NCBI GenBank assembly: GCA_022702705.1 | Contig: CM040422.1 | Coordinates: forward strand, 36,169,270-36,233,269 | Length of the DNA: 64,000 bases | Source: Papilionanthe hookeriana x Papilionanthe teres | Taxonomy: Eukaryota > Streptophyta > Magnoliopsida > Asparagales > Orchidaceae | Direction: 5' to 3' | Shown: piece by piece, positions 26,889 through 37,500 of the stretch | Layout: every line of letters starts with the position of its first letter | Position numbering within the stretch: the stretch's first letter is position 1 | Notes under the pieces: model-generated | Databases searched by the model: none | Told to the model about the DNA's origin: nothing | What the model saw: only the letters and a program-made list of their open reading frames with translations | Position numbers and translations under genes: made by a program

Positions 26889-27832
26889 AGAGGAGGTTTC
26901 GTTAATGTTATTTCAGCAGATCCTATTGTTTTGATAGACCCGTACACAACCAATGATAGATGGATTACTGTTTGGAATAAGTCTTCAAGGAACATATTGG
27001 AACACATTCAGACCGCTTTGGTGCGTGCTTCAATTCAAAGTTTAAAATCTGTAGAGCTGGTATTATTAATTGCATTTGAGGAACCGCCTCAGAAGGAGGA
27101 GGAGATCGCAAAGAAAGAGGAGACTGAGGCTCTGAAGAGTAGAGTACGAGTTGTTTTTCCTAGGATGGTTATTTCTAATTTAGGGGAGAAATCCCTCGGA
27201 CCTCTGACTCTGTATGATTATTTGCCCGCCCCGGCGGGATCTTATAATGATAAGAGTTTTGGTGTTGGCTACATTTTGACTTTTCTAACGATTACGTAAC
27301 TAACAATAACCAACCTAATCCGGATATCGATTTCTATCCTAATAACAATTCTCAAATCATACAAAACCTCAGCGGTAGTGATAAGGAGGAGGATGCCAAC
27401 GAAAGCGATTACGATGACTCGCGAGAGACGAACTCAAATTTGAATTCCATGGATCTACTATCGCAATTGAGCTAGATTTCTCAGATCCTGAAGTTACTCC
27501 AGAAGAATCTGCTCCTCCAATTCAGAAAGGGGAAGCGTCAGCTAATGCAGAACTAGACTTGGAAGAGATAACATAAGTCAACTTAAGAAGCAGAAAGGTC
27601 ATACCCCGAGAATGGGTCCAAAAGATAAAGGAAAGCATGTGGTTGTTCGTGAAGAGCCAACCCCAATAAGAATTACCCATTCGGGAAGAAGTTGAAGAAC
27701 CTAGCAATAAAGTGGAGTATAATGTGCTAGCCCATCTTCGAAAGCTGCCCGCCAAACCGAGCATATACGTCGTTTTGATCCTTTCAAAGGAGATGAGGGA
27801 AGCTTCCGATCAAGGCCCTACTCGATCCGTAA
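26889..27832 (+). pseudogene. gag-pro linker, degraded
   Basis: An open stretch through 27299 (about 122 codons from 26931) includes an acidic/Lys-rich segment (PPQKEEEIAKKEETEALK) and no known domain. Near 27710-27800, across frames, one can read EYNVLAHL, KLPAKPSIY and IKALLDP. These match the conserved lead-in to the protease in plant Tat-type polyproteins. Several stops and shifts separate these pieces. It would have been part of the Gag-Pol polyprotein between Gag and protease. Confidence 0.5.
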
Positions 27833-28450
27833 ATTTGCTTAGTTCAATTAGTCGGTAATTCCCTAGACGAGGTTTGCTCGTTAAGAGAACAGTACGGTGT
27901 TACTTTCACGAACATTTACTTGCTACTTGGGACAGTCGACCACAACCGACCCTTGTACATCTCAGTCACTATCGGTAAGTTCACGCTCTCTAGGGTGTTA
28001 GTTGATCCGGGAGCATCGATCAATGTAATGAATCTTCAGACTTTAGCATATTTAGAAATTGATGCCCGCGATCTCAAAGAATACAAAATGTTACTAAAAG
28101 GCTTCAATCAGAAAGAAGAAAGAGCTTTTGGGTCAATAACACTATCTATGAGGATTGGTGACTGGGCAAGAACAACCATAAAATTCCATATAATTGATTC
28201 TGAAACATCATTCAACGCCTTACTGGGTCGACCTTGGATCCATGAAAACTGGATGGTACCGTCGTCTCTACACCACTGCATAAAATATTATGAGGGAGGA
28301 CAAGAACAATGCATCAAAGGTGACTTGCAACCATTCTCCGTGCATGAAATTGAAATCCATGAGGATGTTGTCTACTATGGACCTCCGAAGAAAAAAATCT
28401 TCTCTAGAAATGCCCTGCCAAATGAAGCAAAAGAAACTCAAGATGACTAA
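27833..28450 (+). pseudogene. pro: Retrotransposon aspartic protease domain
   Basis: One frame is open from 27833 (after a TAA) to the TGA/TAA-delimited end at 28450, about 205 codons. It is the best-preserved domain of the element. It reads NRPLYISVTIG, then the retropepsin active-site loop LVDPGASINVM (catalytic Asp codon 28004-28006). The usual DSGA/DNGS-type triad is here DPGA. It ends with LLGRPWIHE and VPSSLHHCIKYY, typical of the protease end in Tat/Ogre-like elements. The enzyme cuts the polyprotein in the virus-like particle. No start codon is expected, since it is an internal polyprotein part. Confidence 0.85.
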
Positions 28451-28872
28451 GATCCTCATATTCTATTTCAACAATTACTCACCACTCCCTTACGGCGAGA
28501 TGGTAAAGGTTTCTATGGAACTCGCATCCGAGGTAGAGGACGGGGACGATGTCGAGGAAGAAATGATGGAATAGTTGAACAAAAGAATCCGGTGATTAAT
28601 GTTGATTGGGAAGACAGTTCCGAAGAAGAAGAGAGAGAAATCAAGATGTAAATATTGAAGATGTTGCTTCATCTGAATTAATGGAATTTACTTTTGAGTG
28701 ATATTCTCCCTATGTTGAAAATTTAATTCAAAGTGCTGTTTTACTTAAGCAGTGGTCAAAAGACCAATCATACCGCTTTGAAAAGTTATGTAGTAATGCC
28801 AGTCGACCTCACAATTCAAAGCATGGTATTGAATTTGGCACGATAGGGCCAACTGATGATACAAAATTTTGC
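28451..28872 (+). pseudogene. protease-RT linker, degraded
   Basis: In plant Tat-type elements this interval is a low-complexity linker. In one frame an Arg/Gly-rich run RIRGRGRGRCRGRND is readable near 28520-28570, followed by NPVINVDWEDSSEEEE. Multiple stops and frame changes follow. No domain is recognised. Confidence 0.45.
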
Positions 28873-29559
28873 TTGGTTGTCACTTGCGAGCCTAATGAAG
28901 ACTGCCTGGAAGAATTAGATGATCTCGAAGACCTGCCAGTCGAAGAAGCTCCACCAGAATTCGAAAAAGAGATTAAGTCTACAATAAACAAGTTAATGGA
29001 AGTTAACTTAGGTACTAGCCAAGAGCCTAGACCAACCTTTGTTATCTTCTCACTTAATAAAAAATACTCCAAAAATATGATTAAGCTATTGATGGAATTC
29101 AATGACTGTTTTACATGGAGTTATGACTAAATGCCAAGATTAGCTCCAGATGTTGTAGTTCACAGGCTAGGAGTGGATCACATTATCATTCTAGTCAGAC
29201 AAGCTCCGAGAAGAATGCGTCTAGAGATCAAACAACGAGTAATAGTTGATTTTAAGAAGTTAATCGATGCTAAAGTTGTCCTTGAAGAACAATACTAGAC
29301 TTGGTTGGCCAATGTGGTACCAGTTAGGAAGAAGAATGGTCAGATCAGAATCTTTGTGGATTTTAGAGATTTGAACAAAGTGTGCCCAAAGGATGAATTC
29401 CTGCTATCAATTCTAGAATTAATGATTGACATCGCTTTGACGCACGAAGTCTTCTCTTTCATGGATGTATCATCAGGATACAATCAGATAAATATGGCAC
29501 CAGAAGACGAAAAACTCACAGCATTCAAAACACAAATCGGGGTATACTGCTATTTATAA
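28873..29559 (+). pseudogene. Reverse transcriptase, N-terminal half only
   Basis: One frame runs through with internal stops at 29128-29130 (TAA) and about 29296 (TAG). It contains the lead-in PRPTFVIFSL and DCFTWSYD, then NVVPVRKKNGQIRIFVDF, RDLNKVCPKDEF and FMDVSSGYNQINMAPEDEK, which includes the first catalytic-site Asp of RT. It stops after KTQIGVYCYL. The YxDD box, the thumb and the classical RNase H are missing because of a deletion that joins this point to the later RNase H. It would have copied element RNA into DNA; this copy cannot. Confidence 0.9.
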
Positions 29560-29618
29560 CACCGGAGCAGGGGATGTTGAGGTACTCCCACCATTTAACA
29601 ATACTGTGTACGAATAAA

Positions 29619-30010
29619 GAAGCGAAATATGAAGCTCTTATAACCAGACTGAATTTAGACATTTAGATGGGTATAACAGACATCAACATCTACGGTGATT
29701 CACAATTGATCATACAACAGGCCACTGGATAGTACAAAATTTTGAAGCCCAAACTCAAGCATGATTTTCAGTATACAATGACATTGCTAGAGCAGATTCC
29801 AAACGTAACCACGTTCAAGATTCCCAGAAAATAAAATGCCCTCGCAGATGCATTAGCCCTACTTACAAAAGAATTCACATGCCTATAGGAAGAATCAGTT
29901 GAAGTGACAGTGCAGGCACGATAGGTCTTATCGCAAATTGACATAGACACTTTACGCAGACTGAGAAATGAAGAGATAGTCATGCAAAGATGGCAGTAAA
30001 TTATAGAAGA
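29619..30010 (+). pseudogene. Archaeal-type RNase H, C-terminal part
   Basis: The frame beginning EAKYEALI and continuing INIYGDSQLIIQQATG, LEQIPNVTTFKIPR and ALADALALL matches the extra (archaeal-type) RNase H that marks Tat-group elements. Three of its metal-binding acidic residues can be seen: E of KYEAL, D of YGDS, D of LADALA. The first strand with the initial Asp is gone in the upstream deletion. At least six in-frame stops interrupt it, mostly TAG. It shares the frame of the integrase that follows. Confidence 0.75.
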
Positions 30011-30980
30011 TCGGCGACAACCGTTAATAGAATATTTGCAAACAGGAAACCTACCGTACAATAAGTTAGTAGCCCACAAGTTTAAGAAAAGAACTCTATC
30101 ATACACCTTAATAAACAATACCTTATACAGAAGGTCTTTCGATCAGATGTGGCTAAGGTGCCTGAGTGGGTCCGAGGCTCGTGAAATTGTTAAAGAAGTG
30201 CACTCAGAACTTTGTGGCGTTCACCAGTCAGGTCCTAAGATGAAAATGAAAATTAAGAGATTAGGGTACTACTGGCTCTCAATGATGACCGACTGCATGA
30301 AAGTTGTCAAATGTTGTCACCAGTGCCAAGTGCACGGAGTGGTTCTACATCAACCTCCAAATGTGTTAAATCAGACAATCGCGTCGTGGCTATTTGAATG
30401 TTGGGGCACAGATATCGTGCGCTCAATAGAACCACCTTCTTCAAGAGGACATCATTTCATCCTTGCAGCAACATATTACTTTTCAAAGTGGGCATAAGCA
30501 GTACCACCCAGAAAAGGGAAGGCACATCACGTGTTACAATTCTTCAAGAATAAAGTCGTCTACCATTCTGGGGTACAGCGCAAAACTATCTCAGATAACG
30601 GGTCTGCGTTTAAATGCACGAAGATTAACAATTTGGTCAGAATGCACAGGATAGATTGGCTCTATTCAATGATCTACTACCCAAAAGCAAACGACTTGGC
30701 TGAGGCTTTTAATAAAACTCTCATCCAAATCCTAAAGAAAACTTTGGATGACAACAAAAGAAATTTGCATGAGAAGTTATTAGAATCCTTATGGGCTTAT
30801 AAGACAACTTTTAGAGCACCTACTCAGTCTACACCTTACGCTCTAGTGTACGGGTCTGAAACTGTCTTGCCCTTGGAGGTTTTACTTTCATCTCTCAGAA
30901 TTGCAGTCACAAATAAGATCACTATAGAACAGAACGCCAGATTACGACTGGAAGAATTGGAAAGCTTGGAAGGAAGATGA
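30011..30980 (+). pseudogene. Integrase (zinc finger and catalytic core)
   Basis: Same frame as the RNase H. The HHCC zinc finger is visible as VHSELCGVH ... CCHQCQVH (about 30200-30330) with the RLGYYW word between. The catalytic core keeps all three acidic residues: Asp 30411-30413 (GTDIV), Asp 30594-30596 (SDNGSAF) and Glu 30702-30704 (AEAFNKTLI). The spacing is 60 and then 35 residues, the classic D,D(35)E pattern. One in-frame TAA (30495-30497) falls inside the core after FSKWA. The downstream words WAYKTTFRAPTQSTPYALVY are typical of plant Ty3/gypsy integrases. It would insert element cDNA into the chromosome. Confidence 0.9.
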
Positions 30981-31261
30981 CTTTCAACGCAGAAAAATTT
31001 GGAGTTATATCAAGCTAAGATGATTTAAGCCCATGACAAACTGGTCCGCCCAAGAACTTTCAAAGTTGGAGAATCAGTTTCTCAGAAGTCCTATGCTTGC
31101 ACACCGCAAAATAGGGTTTAAATTTGAACTAACTTGTGAGAGACCGTTTGTAGTCTAGAAAGTCTACTCGGGAGGCTCTTACCAACTCGTGGATTGTCGT
31201 AGAGAATGACCAATGCTTCCCATCAACGGATGATATCTAAAGAAGTATTACGCGATGTGAT
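30981..31261 (+). pseudogene. Integrase C-terminal domain, broken
   Basis: Pieces of the C-terminal (GPY/F-type) region are readable across frames: AHDKLVRPRTFKVGE near 31030, then PFVV, KVYSGGSYQLVD and LPING, ending YLKKYYAM just before TGA 31259-31261. At least four stops and a frameshift interrupt it. It marks the end of the polyprotein. No chromodomain is visible, in keeping with a non-chromovirus (OTA) element. Confidence 0.7.
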
Positions 31262-31584
31262 GTTTTGAAGAGCAGACTTTAGAAATAAAGTTTCGCTCGT
31301 AGAAGCACCAACGTAATAATTGTGTGCAACTCGGTTCCAACCCAAAATTATAATAAAAAAAACTTAAAAAAAAATACAAATGAAATTTTCTCAAATAAAA
31401 TAAAAATCGAAACTTGTTGTAATTTCAAAACTCCAAATCAAATCTTTCCCCTTCTTAATAAAATTTCAAAATAAAATAATTGTATATAAACGTTTAAAAT
31501 AAAAGACAATAAAATTTTAAAATTCTTATTGTTCTTGTTCCTTTTAGGTTTGGCCCCTGATCCCTTCCTTTTTTTTGTAGGAAG
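31262..31584 (+). other. A/T-rich spacer with splice-acceptor-like end
   Basis: Non-coding, strongly A/T-rich spacer between the polyprotein end and the extra reading frame, with A-runs near 31352-31400. It ends in a pyrimidine tract (31559-31577) and a TAG (31578-31580) four bases before the ATG at 31585. A second, weaker CCTTTTAG lies at about 31541-31548. In a genomic retroelement RNA this layout would allow the downstream frame to be expressed from a spliced subgenomic message. No donor was identified. Confidence 0.5.
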
Positions 31585-32944
31585 ATGTCGAGCTGGAGGC
31601 TGGTCCATTCCTTTAGAGATGGCGTAAGTCTTGCACTTAATGAAGAGGAACTGAAGGCTAGTGCTGTGATTATGATTTACTCAGATTTTGCACAGATGAA
31701 GCTAGAATATGAAGAGACCGCTTGGGCTACTGTAGGCCTCGACGAGCCTCGTGGAAAGATAGTAATGAAGCTCTGTGAGAGAGGTCAGCACACTGCAAAC
31801 AAGAAGAGGAAGATTGATGTGATTGTAGATAATAGAATGAAATCAGTAATAACCGCAGCAGAAGGGAGGCTTGTCAGGGCCGTCCCTACCGACATCCAAA
31901 GGGAGAGGAGAGCCGCTTTGACCCTAACTCAAAGAAGAAACAAGAAGCACTGTTTTCATAAAATGTTGAAGAAGTTGACGAAGAGCAGAGACAAGGAAGA
32001 GATTCCTACAATCGCCGCAGCTAGCTCGAGGAGGCCGAGTCTCAAGAGCACCATAGCAGGGGTAATTCCATAGGAGGTCATGACAGAGCCCATACCTGAG
32101 GTGGTGGTGTTTGTAAGAGAGCGTGCTGGCGTAGAGCCGTACATCCCACAGTACGTCACTTGACTCCAACAGTCACAGATGAGCTCGGAGTATGAGTTGA
32201 AGATGATTTAAAGAATGCGACGACAGGATTTTAAATATTTTCAGAGGTTTCAGAGAAATCATGTATATATTTTGGAGGGACTAGAATTGCATACTAATGT
32301 GTTCTCTTACTACAAGCAGAGTGAGATCGTGGATTATGTCTTTGGTCTGAGAGATCAGGGCCATGCAGAACAATTACGGAGGAAGACTTATTCCAAGCCT
32401 CAAAAATGGAAGCAAGGCAAGGGGAGGATTACTATTCAGTTCAAATGCTGTTATAAGTTTGCCGATGATAAGAAAGGGAACCCGCCAGGGATACTCCGCT
32501 ATGATGAAGTGGACCCAATGCCAATTTTAATCAAGAAAATGATAAAGCGGATAGTATCCTGGCGAGTGTTACTCGCTGACTGCATACCGAATAGATGTAT
32601 TATCAACATTTATGAAGAGGGAGACTGCATTCCACCTCACGTGGACCATCATGACTTTGTAAGGCCCTTTTGTACTATTTCTTTCATTAAACAACGCAAT
32701 ATCATGTTCGGGATAGATTTCTGAATAGTCTGCCCCAGAATTCTGAGGGCCAGTAGAGATACCTCTACCAGTAGGCTCTGTCCTCGTACTGCAAGGGAAC
32801 AGTGCAGATGTGGCAAAGCATTAAATACTAGGGTTTCCTTACCAGCGGATCTCCATCACCTTCAGAAGAGTGGATGAGAGCAAGGTTCCCGTTCATTTCC
32901 AGCCAAATCCAGATTTAGAGAGTTTGCAGCCTTACGAGCTGTAA
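31585..32944 (+). pseudogene. Extra retroelement ORF with ALKBH9/10-like m6A-demethylase domain, broken
   Basis: One frame runs from ATG 31585 with stops at 32071-32073, 32161-32163 and 32209-32211, then stays open to 32724. After a +1 shift near 32720 the match continues to TAA 32942-32944. Residues 1 to about 205 are unrecognised and basic. From about 32212 the frame matches plant ALKBH9/10 proteins: ILEGLELHTNVF, KGRITIQF, GNPPGILRYDEVDP and IINIYEEGDCIPPHVDHHDF. The iron ligands are His 32638-32640 and Asp 32644-32646. Past the shift come VEIPLPVGSVLVLQGNSADV, the distal iron-binding His (32819-32821) and the 2-oxoglutarate Arg in RISITFRR (32846-). The three ligands and Arg are kept, but stops make it dead. 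The family removes N6-methyl from adenosine in RNA. No introns are visible. Confidence 0.85.
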
Positions 32945-33830
32945 GCTGCATAGTAGTAGCACACCTCTAAAGCACACTTACATGGGATTTTCTTCTGGAA
33001 AGTTGCTTAGAAGGTGATGTTATTACCTATGCAGTTTACTTTTCAGACATGGATGAATCAAATAAACAATTTTGCCAGATGACATGAAGATGCCAGTATA
33101 GTCTGTGTTTAGATATACATGTATTTTGTAGAAGTTTATATTCAAGAAAAATATCATCAGAAGTGTTTTGGGGAACAACATGATATGTATTTTCGACATT
33201 TCAATGGAAATGACTGTGTCGTATTTTGCCTTCAATATTGTGCAATTGACTGTGAACTCCACTAAATCTGAGTTTGACTTGATTTAAAGAAAAGTTGAAT
33301 GAAGGACGATTTGAATGAAATATAAAAAACAAAAAAAATGGAATTCATTGAAATCCAATAAAAAAAATAAAAAATAAAATAAAAATTTTAATCCAAAATC
33401 TACATAAGACATGAAATCAAAACTCAAATCAAATCAACTTAAAATTTCAAAATTCAAACAAAAAAATGAATGAAAATCCAAGTTAAAATAAAATTCCAAT
33501 CGAAACGAAATTTAAAGATCAAAACAAAATCCAATCACTAAACACAAAAAAATAATAAAAATGAATCTCGAATATAAAATCCTCTGCCTCTGGCTGTACT
33601 CAAAATCTTTTTGACTCCCTGCAATTTCTTCCTTCTTTTGAGAAGGTCGATTGAGTATACTGACACAGAACCACAAAAATCTCGATTTGGATATGATGAA
33701 ATGGATTCACGTCCTTCGCCATAAAATCAACCTTTGATCAAATTTTTCGGGCTGTGAAACACCTTCATGTCCCATTCCAATCTTCTACTACACTTCTAAA
33801 CACTAAAACCTTCACAAGTCAATTATCAAC
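32945..33830 (+). other. 3' untranslated stretch after the ALKBH-like frame
   Basis: No coding signal. 32945-33290 is ordinary A/T-rich sequence, 33290-33560 is strongly A-rich with many AAAT/AAAAT words, and 33570-33830 is unremarkable. In position it corresponds to the UTR between the last ORF and the 3' LTR of the element. Confidence 0.5.
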
Positions 33831-34549
33831 CTTTGAGGCTAGTACTAAAATTCTAGTTCTCATCTTAAGATTATTACCTAAAATTTGATTCCCATCTTCT
33901 GAGATTAGTACCTAAATTTTGATTCTCATTTCGAGGCTGGTACCTAAATTCCAGTTCTCATCTCGAGATCAGTACCTAAATTATAATTCCCATCCTCCGA
34001 CATCAGTACCTAAATTTCAATTCTCATTTTGAGGCCGGTACCTAAATTCTAGTTCTCATCATGGGATCAGTACATAAATTCTGATTCCCACCTTCCGAGA
34101 TAGGTACCTAAATTCTAATTCTCATTTCGAGTCTTGTACTTAAATTCTATTTCACATCTTGGGATTAGTACCTAAATTATGATTCCCATCTTCTGAGATC
34201 AGTTCCAAAATTCTGATTCTCATTTCGAGGCTGGTGCCTAAATTTCAGTTCTCATCTCGGGATCAGTACCTAAATTCTGATTCTTGTCCTCCGAGATTGG
34301 TACCTAAATTCTTATTCTCATTTTGAGGTTGTACCTAAATTCCAATTTTATTCTCTGGATCAGTACCTAAATTCTGATTCCCATCTTCCGAGATCGGTAC
34401 CTAAAATTTGATTCTCATTTCGAGGCTGGTACCTATTTTCCAGTCTCATATTGAGATCAATACCTAAATTCTGATTCTCACCTTTTGGGATTGGTACCTA
34501 AATTTTGATTCTCAGTCTGAGGCTGGTACTTAAGTTCCAGTCCTCACCC
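33831..34549 (+). repeat. Tandem repeat in the element's 3' UTR, about 98 bp
   Basis: About seven copies of a ~98-bp unit, each built of three related 31-34-bp sub-units that share GGTACCTAAATT or CAGTACCTAAATTCTGATT and then differ (TTTCGAGGCTG, CATCTCGGGATCA, CATCTTCCGAGAT). The TTT(C/T)GAGG sub-unit recurs at about 33830, 33927, 34030, 34130, 34228, 34324, 34422 and 34518. It is unrelated to the 78-bp satellite. Tandem repeats in the 3' UTR are a known habit of Ogre/Tat-group elements. Confidence 0.9.
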
Positions 34550-37500
34550 CTTTCTGATTTAAACTTTGTTTTTTTCAATTCCAAATTCCCTTTTAACTCC
34601 AATCTCAAATCAATTCTATTCAAAATTTTCAAAACTCAAAATCTAAATTCAAAAGAAAAAGATCAAAATCAAAATCAAAATTTGAAACCTCGATCTAATT
34701 CAATCTCGAATTCAATCAAATTGAAACTCACCTCTTCATCCCCAGCGAGAGTTATGATACCTCTAGAGAATAAAATTTATCCCCAACTGATGTTTTCTCA
34801 CTAAATTTCTGTGTTCTCTCCTCAATAAGTTAACTTGGTGGGTTGTGTTGGTTTCTATTGATCTCGTCGGTCAACACCAATATGCGCGGTGTGCTCGGTC
34901 AGCACACCACACCTATTGAGGGTCCATTTGTTGACCATATTTTTGGTGAGGTCTGATCTTCCTCTTAGTGCTTAGGATCTAGCCGTAGGATTTCCCATAG
35001 ACTATCCTAGAAGACTAGAGTTGGAACCCACCATTTTAAAAATTTTCAACCACTTCTTAACTCCTCTTGAGACTTTATATGGATGGTCACAAACCTCTAA
35101 TTCACCTTGGAAGGTCTAAACCACCATGTGAAGACCTAATATTTCCCATAGGAATGTTTGGACTTTGGGTAACCCTGATTGACTTGAGCTTCTCTTGCAC
35201 ACACACACCCCTAAGCCATTTGAGCCAAACCCTAAACTCTTCCCCTTCTACCCTTCAAAAAACTCATGTGATTGAACCAAAGCCACTAGTCTTTGATTAA
35301 GATGGCTAGGGTCAATATGTGAAGGATCATAAAGTGGTTGCCATTTGGCTAAACTTAGTCCCAAAGTGATTAGACTTGGCTATGGTCCATGGCCCATGTT
35401 CTTAAACCCTAATTCCATCCCAAAACACTTCTACTTAATCTTGACCCCACCAAAATGGTCCTATTCTTCTCCCTTTAAAGCTACCTTCAATTTTTCAAAA
35501 TTTCAATTTCTGACCCCGGGCCTCTAAACTTACCCAAAATTACCAAAGTTACCCCTATACCACCAAATTACCTAAAATTCCCCAAATTTCCAAATTCCTC
35601 CAAACACTATGCCAAATTGTTCCCCACAACCAAAATTAACCAATTAATCCCAAATTTGCTAAATTTCCTAAAATCCCACCAGAACCCTCAAAATGACCAA
35701 AATCCCCTCTTGGCTTAAAATTCCAAAAATTTCTAAAAAATTCCAAAATCTCCTAAATGTTCCTAATATCATTTTCTTCAACTACCACATGACCTAATTT
35801 TGTCAATTTAACTCAATTTAACTAAAAGCCCTAATTTGACTCATTTAACCCAAAAGGTACCCAAATTAAACTTAATGTCAACCCAATTGACCCCAATCTT
35901 GCCCAATTTCAATCCCAAAACTCAAATTCAATATTCCCAAGATCATTCTCAACTCAAATCAACCAAAATTGACCTAAAGACCCCATGATCCAAATCACCA
36001 AATTGATTGACCCAATCCCAAAACCCAACCAATGTTGAAAACTCTTTCTCACAATCCCATGAACATTTTGCAACATTAATTTTGCATCTAACCCAACCTT
36101 AGTCCAACTTTAACCCAAATTTGCCCAATTTTCCCTAAATTGACTCCAACCATAAACTAACCAAATCAAACACAATTCAACTCCAAATTTCACCAAATTT
36201 ATTCTAAAATCTTGAAGATGCATTTATAAACCAAGAAAAACATTTTGTTGGTCCAAATTTTGGGTCCAAGCCTCACCCCAAGCTCATTTTTAGCCATGAG
36301 CCCAATCTTAGCCTAAATTGGACCCGTCACCAAAATCCTTCAAGTGGATTGGCCCAAACCTAAAATTGGCACCCATTTGGTATTGAAAATTTTTCATGAC
36401 ATCCTTATTGACCTTTCAAAACATTAAGTTAAGCCTTGAACCAATCCTAGCCCAAGTCAAACCTAAGTTAATCCAAAGTGACCCAAGTTGACTAAATCAC
36501 CAAATTGACCCTCTAAATTGATTTGAAACCCTTCCAATACTCTTCTCAATCATTCCTAACAATCATTTACATATTTTTGCTCAACCACATTAACCCAAAT
36601 AAAACCTAAACTAAAGCTAACCCACCTTTAACCTAAAGTAACAAAAATAGAACCTATGACCCAATTGAATCAAACCAAGCCAAAATTGGCCAAACCCACT
36701 TCACGGTAGCCAATCTTAGACCTCCTAGGACTGGTTTGACCTGACCCAACCTAGGGTCCTTGAGCCATGGACCAAATGTCCACCTCTTTGGACCATTAGG
36801 CTTAGCCTTTTGGCTATGCTTAAGTCCTTTCACTAAACCATGCATAAGCAACCTTCTTGCCCAAATTAAATGCTCTGGGCTCCTTCCTTACTCCTCCTCA
36901 CTCGCTGCCAGTCACCTGCCCTGTCCTTGCCAGCCACCAGACCTGCCAGAAAAAGCAAGCATGAGTGCCCCCCATTACCTTTAAAATCAAAATTGAGCCA
37001 TGACAGTGAGCAATCCCCTCACTGCCCATCTGTCCTGTTCAGCCCTCACCCTAAGCGGCTCAGAGCACTCATTGCCTGGCCCTGAGCTCCCCTCTCTGGC
37101 GAGTTCTATAAATTGGCTCCTCCATAGCCAATTTTTAGAGTGCTAAATTTTCTCCATGAAACTCCCCCAAATTGCTCCCAAACTTTATTCCAGCCAAGAG
37201 AAGAAGATCCCCACCATTCTTCAGCTCTCAGATGCCTTACCAGAGCCCAATTTCTCAGCCTAAATTTTAGCCAAAAATAGGACACTTCTAAAACCTCCAC
37301 CAAAACCAAATTAACTTCACCCACACCATCCCCACACCAAGAGAAGGATTTTCCCATTGAATGCCCCATCATTAGGCCACCCATTTGTGCTATCGGTCAG
37401 ACCTCTAAATCTGTCTTGATCGAACTTGGGTCTAGGCCACTCACCATGACCAAAGGCTCAATCCGTAGGCTCCTTGGACTCTAATGAATGTTCTAAGGAC

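Noticed and set aside
28268..28672. Minus-strand ORFs at 28268-28459 and 28490-28672
   Set aside because: Shadows of the protease and its linker on the plus strand.
31585..32944. Functional host ALKBH gene
   Set aside because: In-frame stops, a frameshift, no introns and its position between a retroelement integrase and the element's UTR argue for an element-borne or processed, dead copy.
33023..33262. Minus-strand ORF of 79 codons
   Set aside because: A/T-rich hydrophobic translation in the UTR after the ALKBH-like frame, with no domain.
35220..35410. CCCTAA words as possible telomeric repeats
   Set aside because: Only isolated single copies (AAACCCTAAAC, TTAAACCCTAATT); no tandem CCCTAAA run.
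34505..37384. ORFs at 34505-34804, 35067-35300, 35345-35527, 36654-36984 and 37106-37384
   Set aside because: They lie in the UTR/LTR-like region, have biased low-complexity composition and no recognisable domain; chance openness is the simplest reading.
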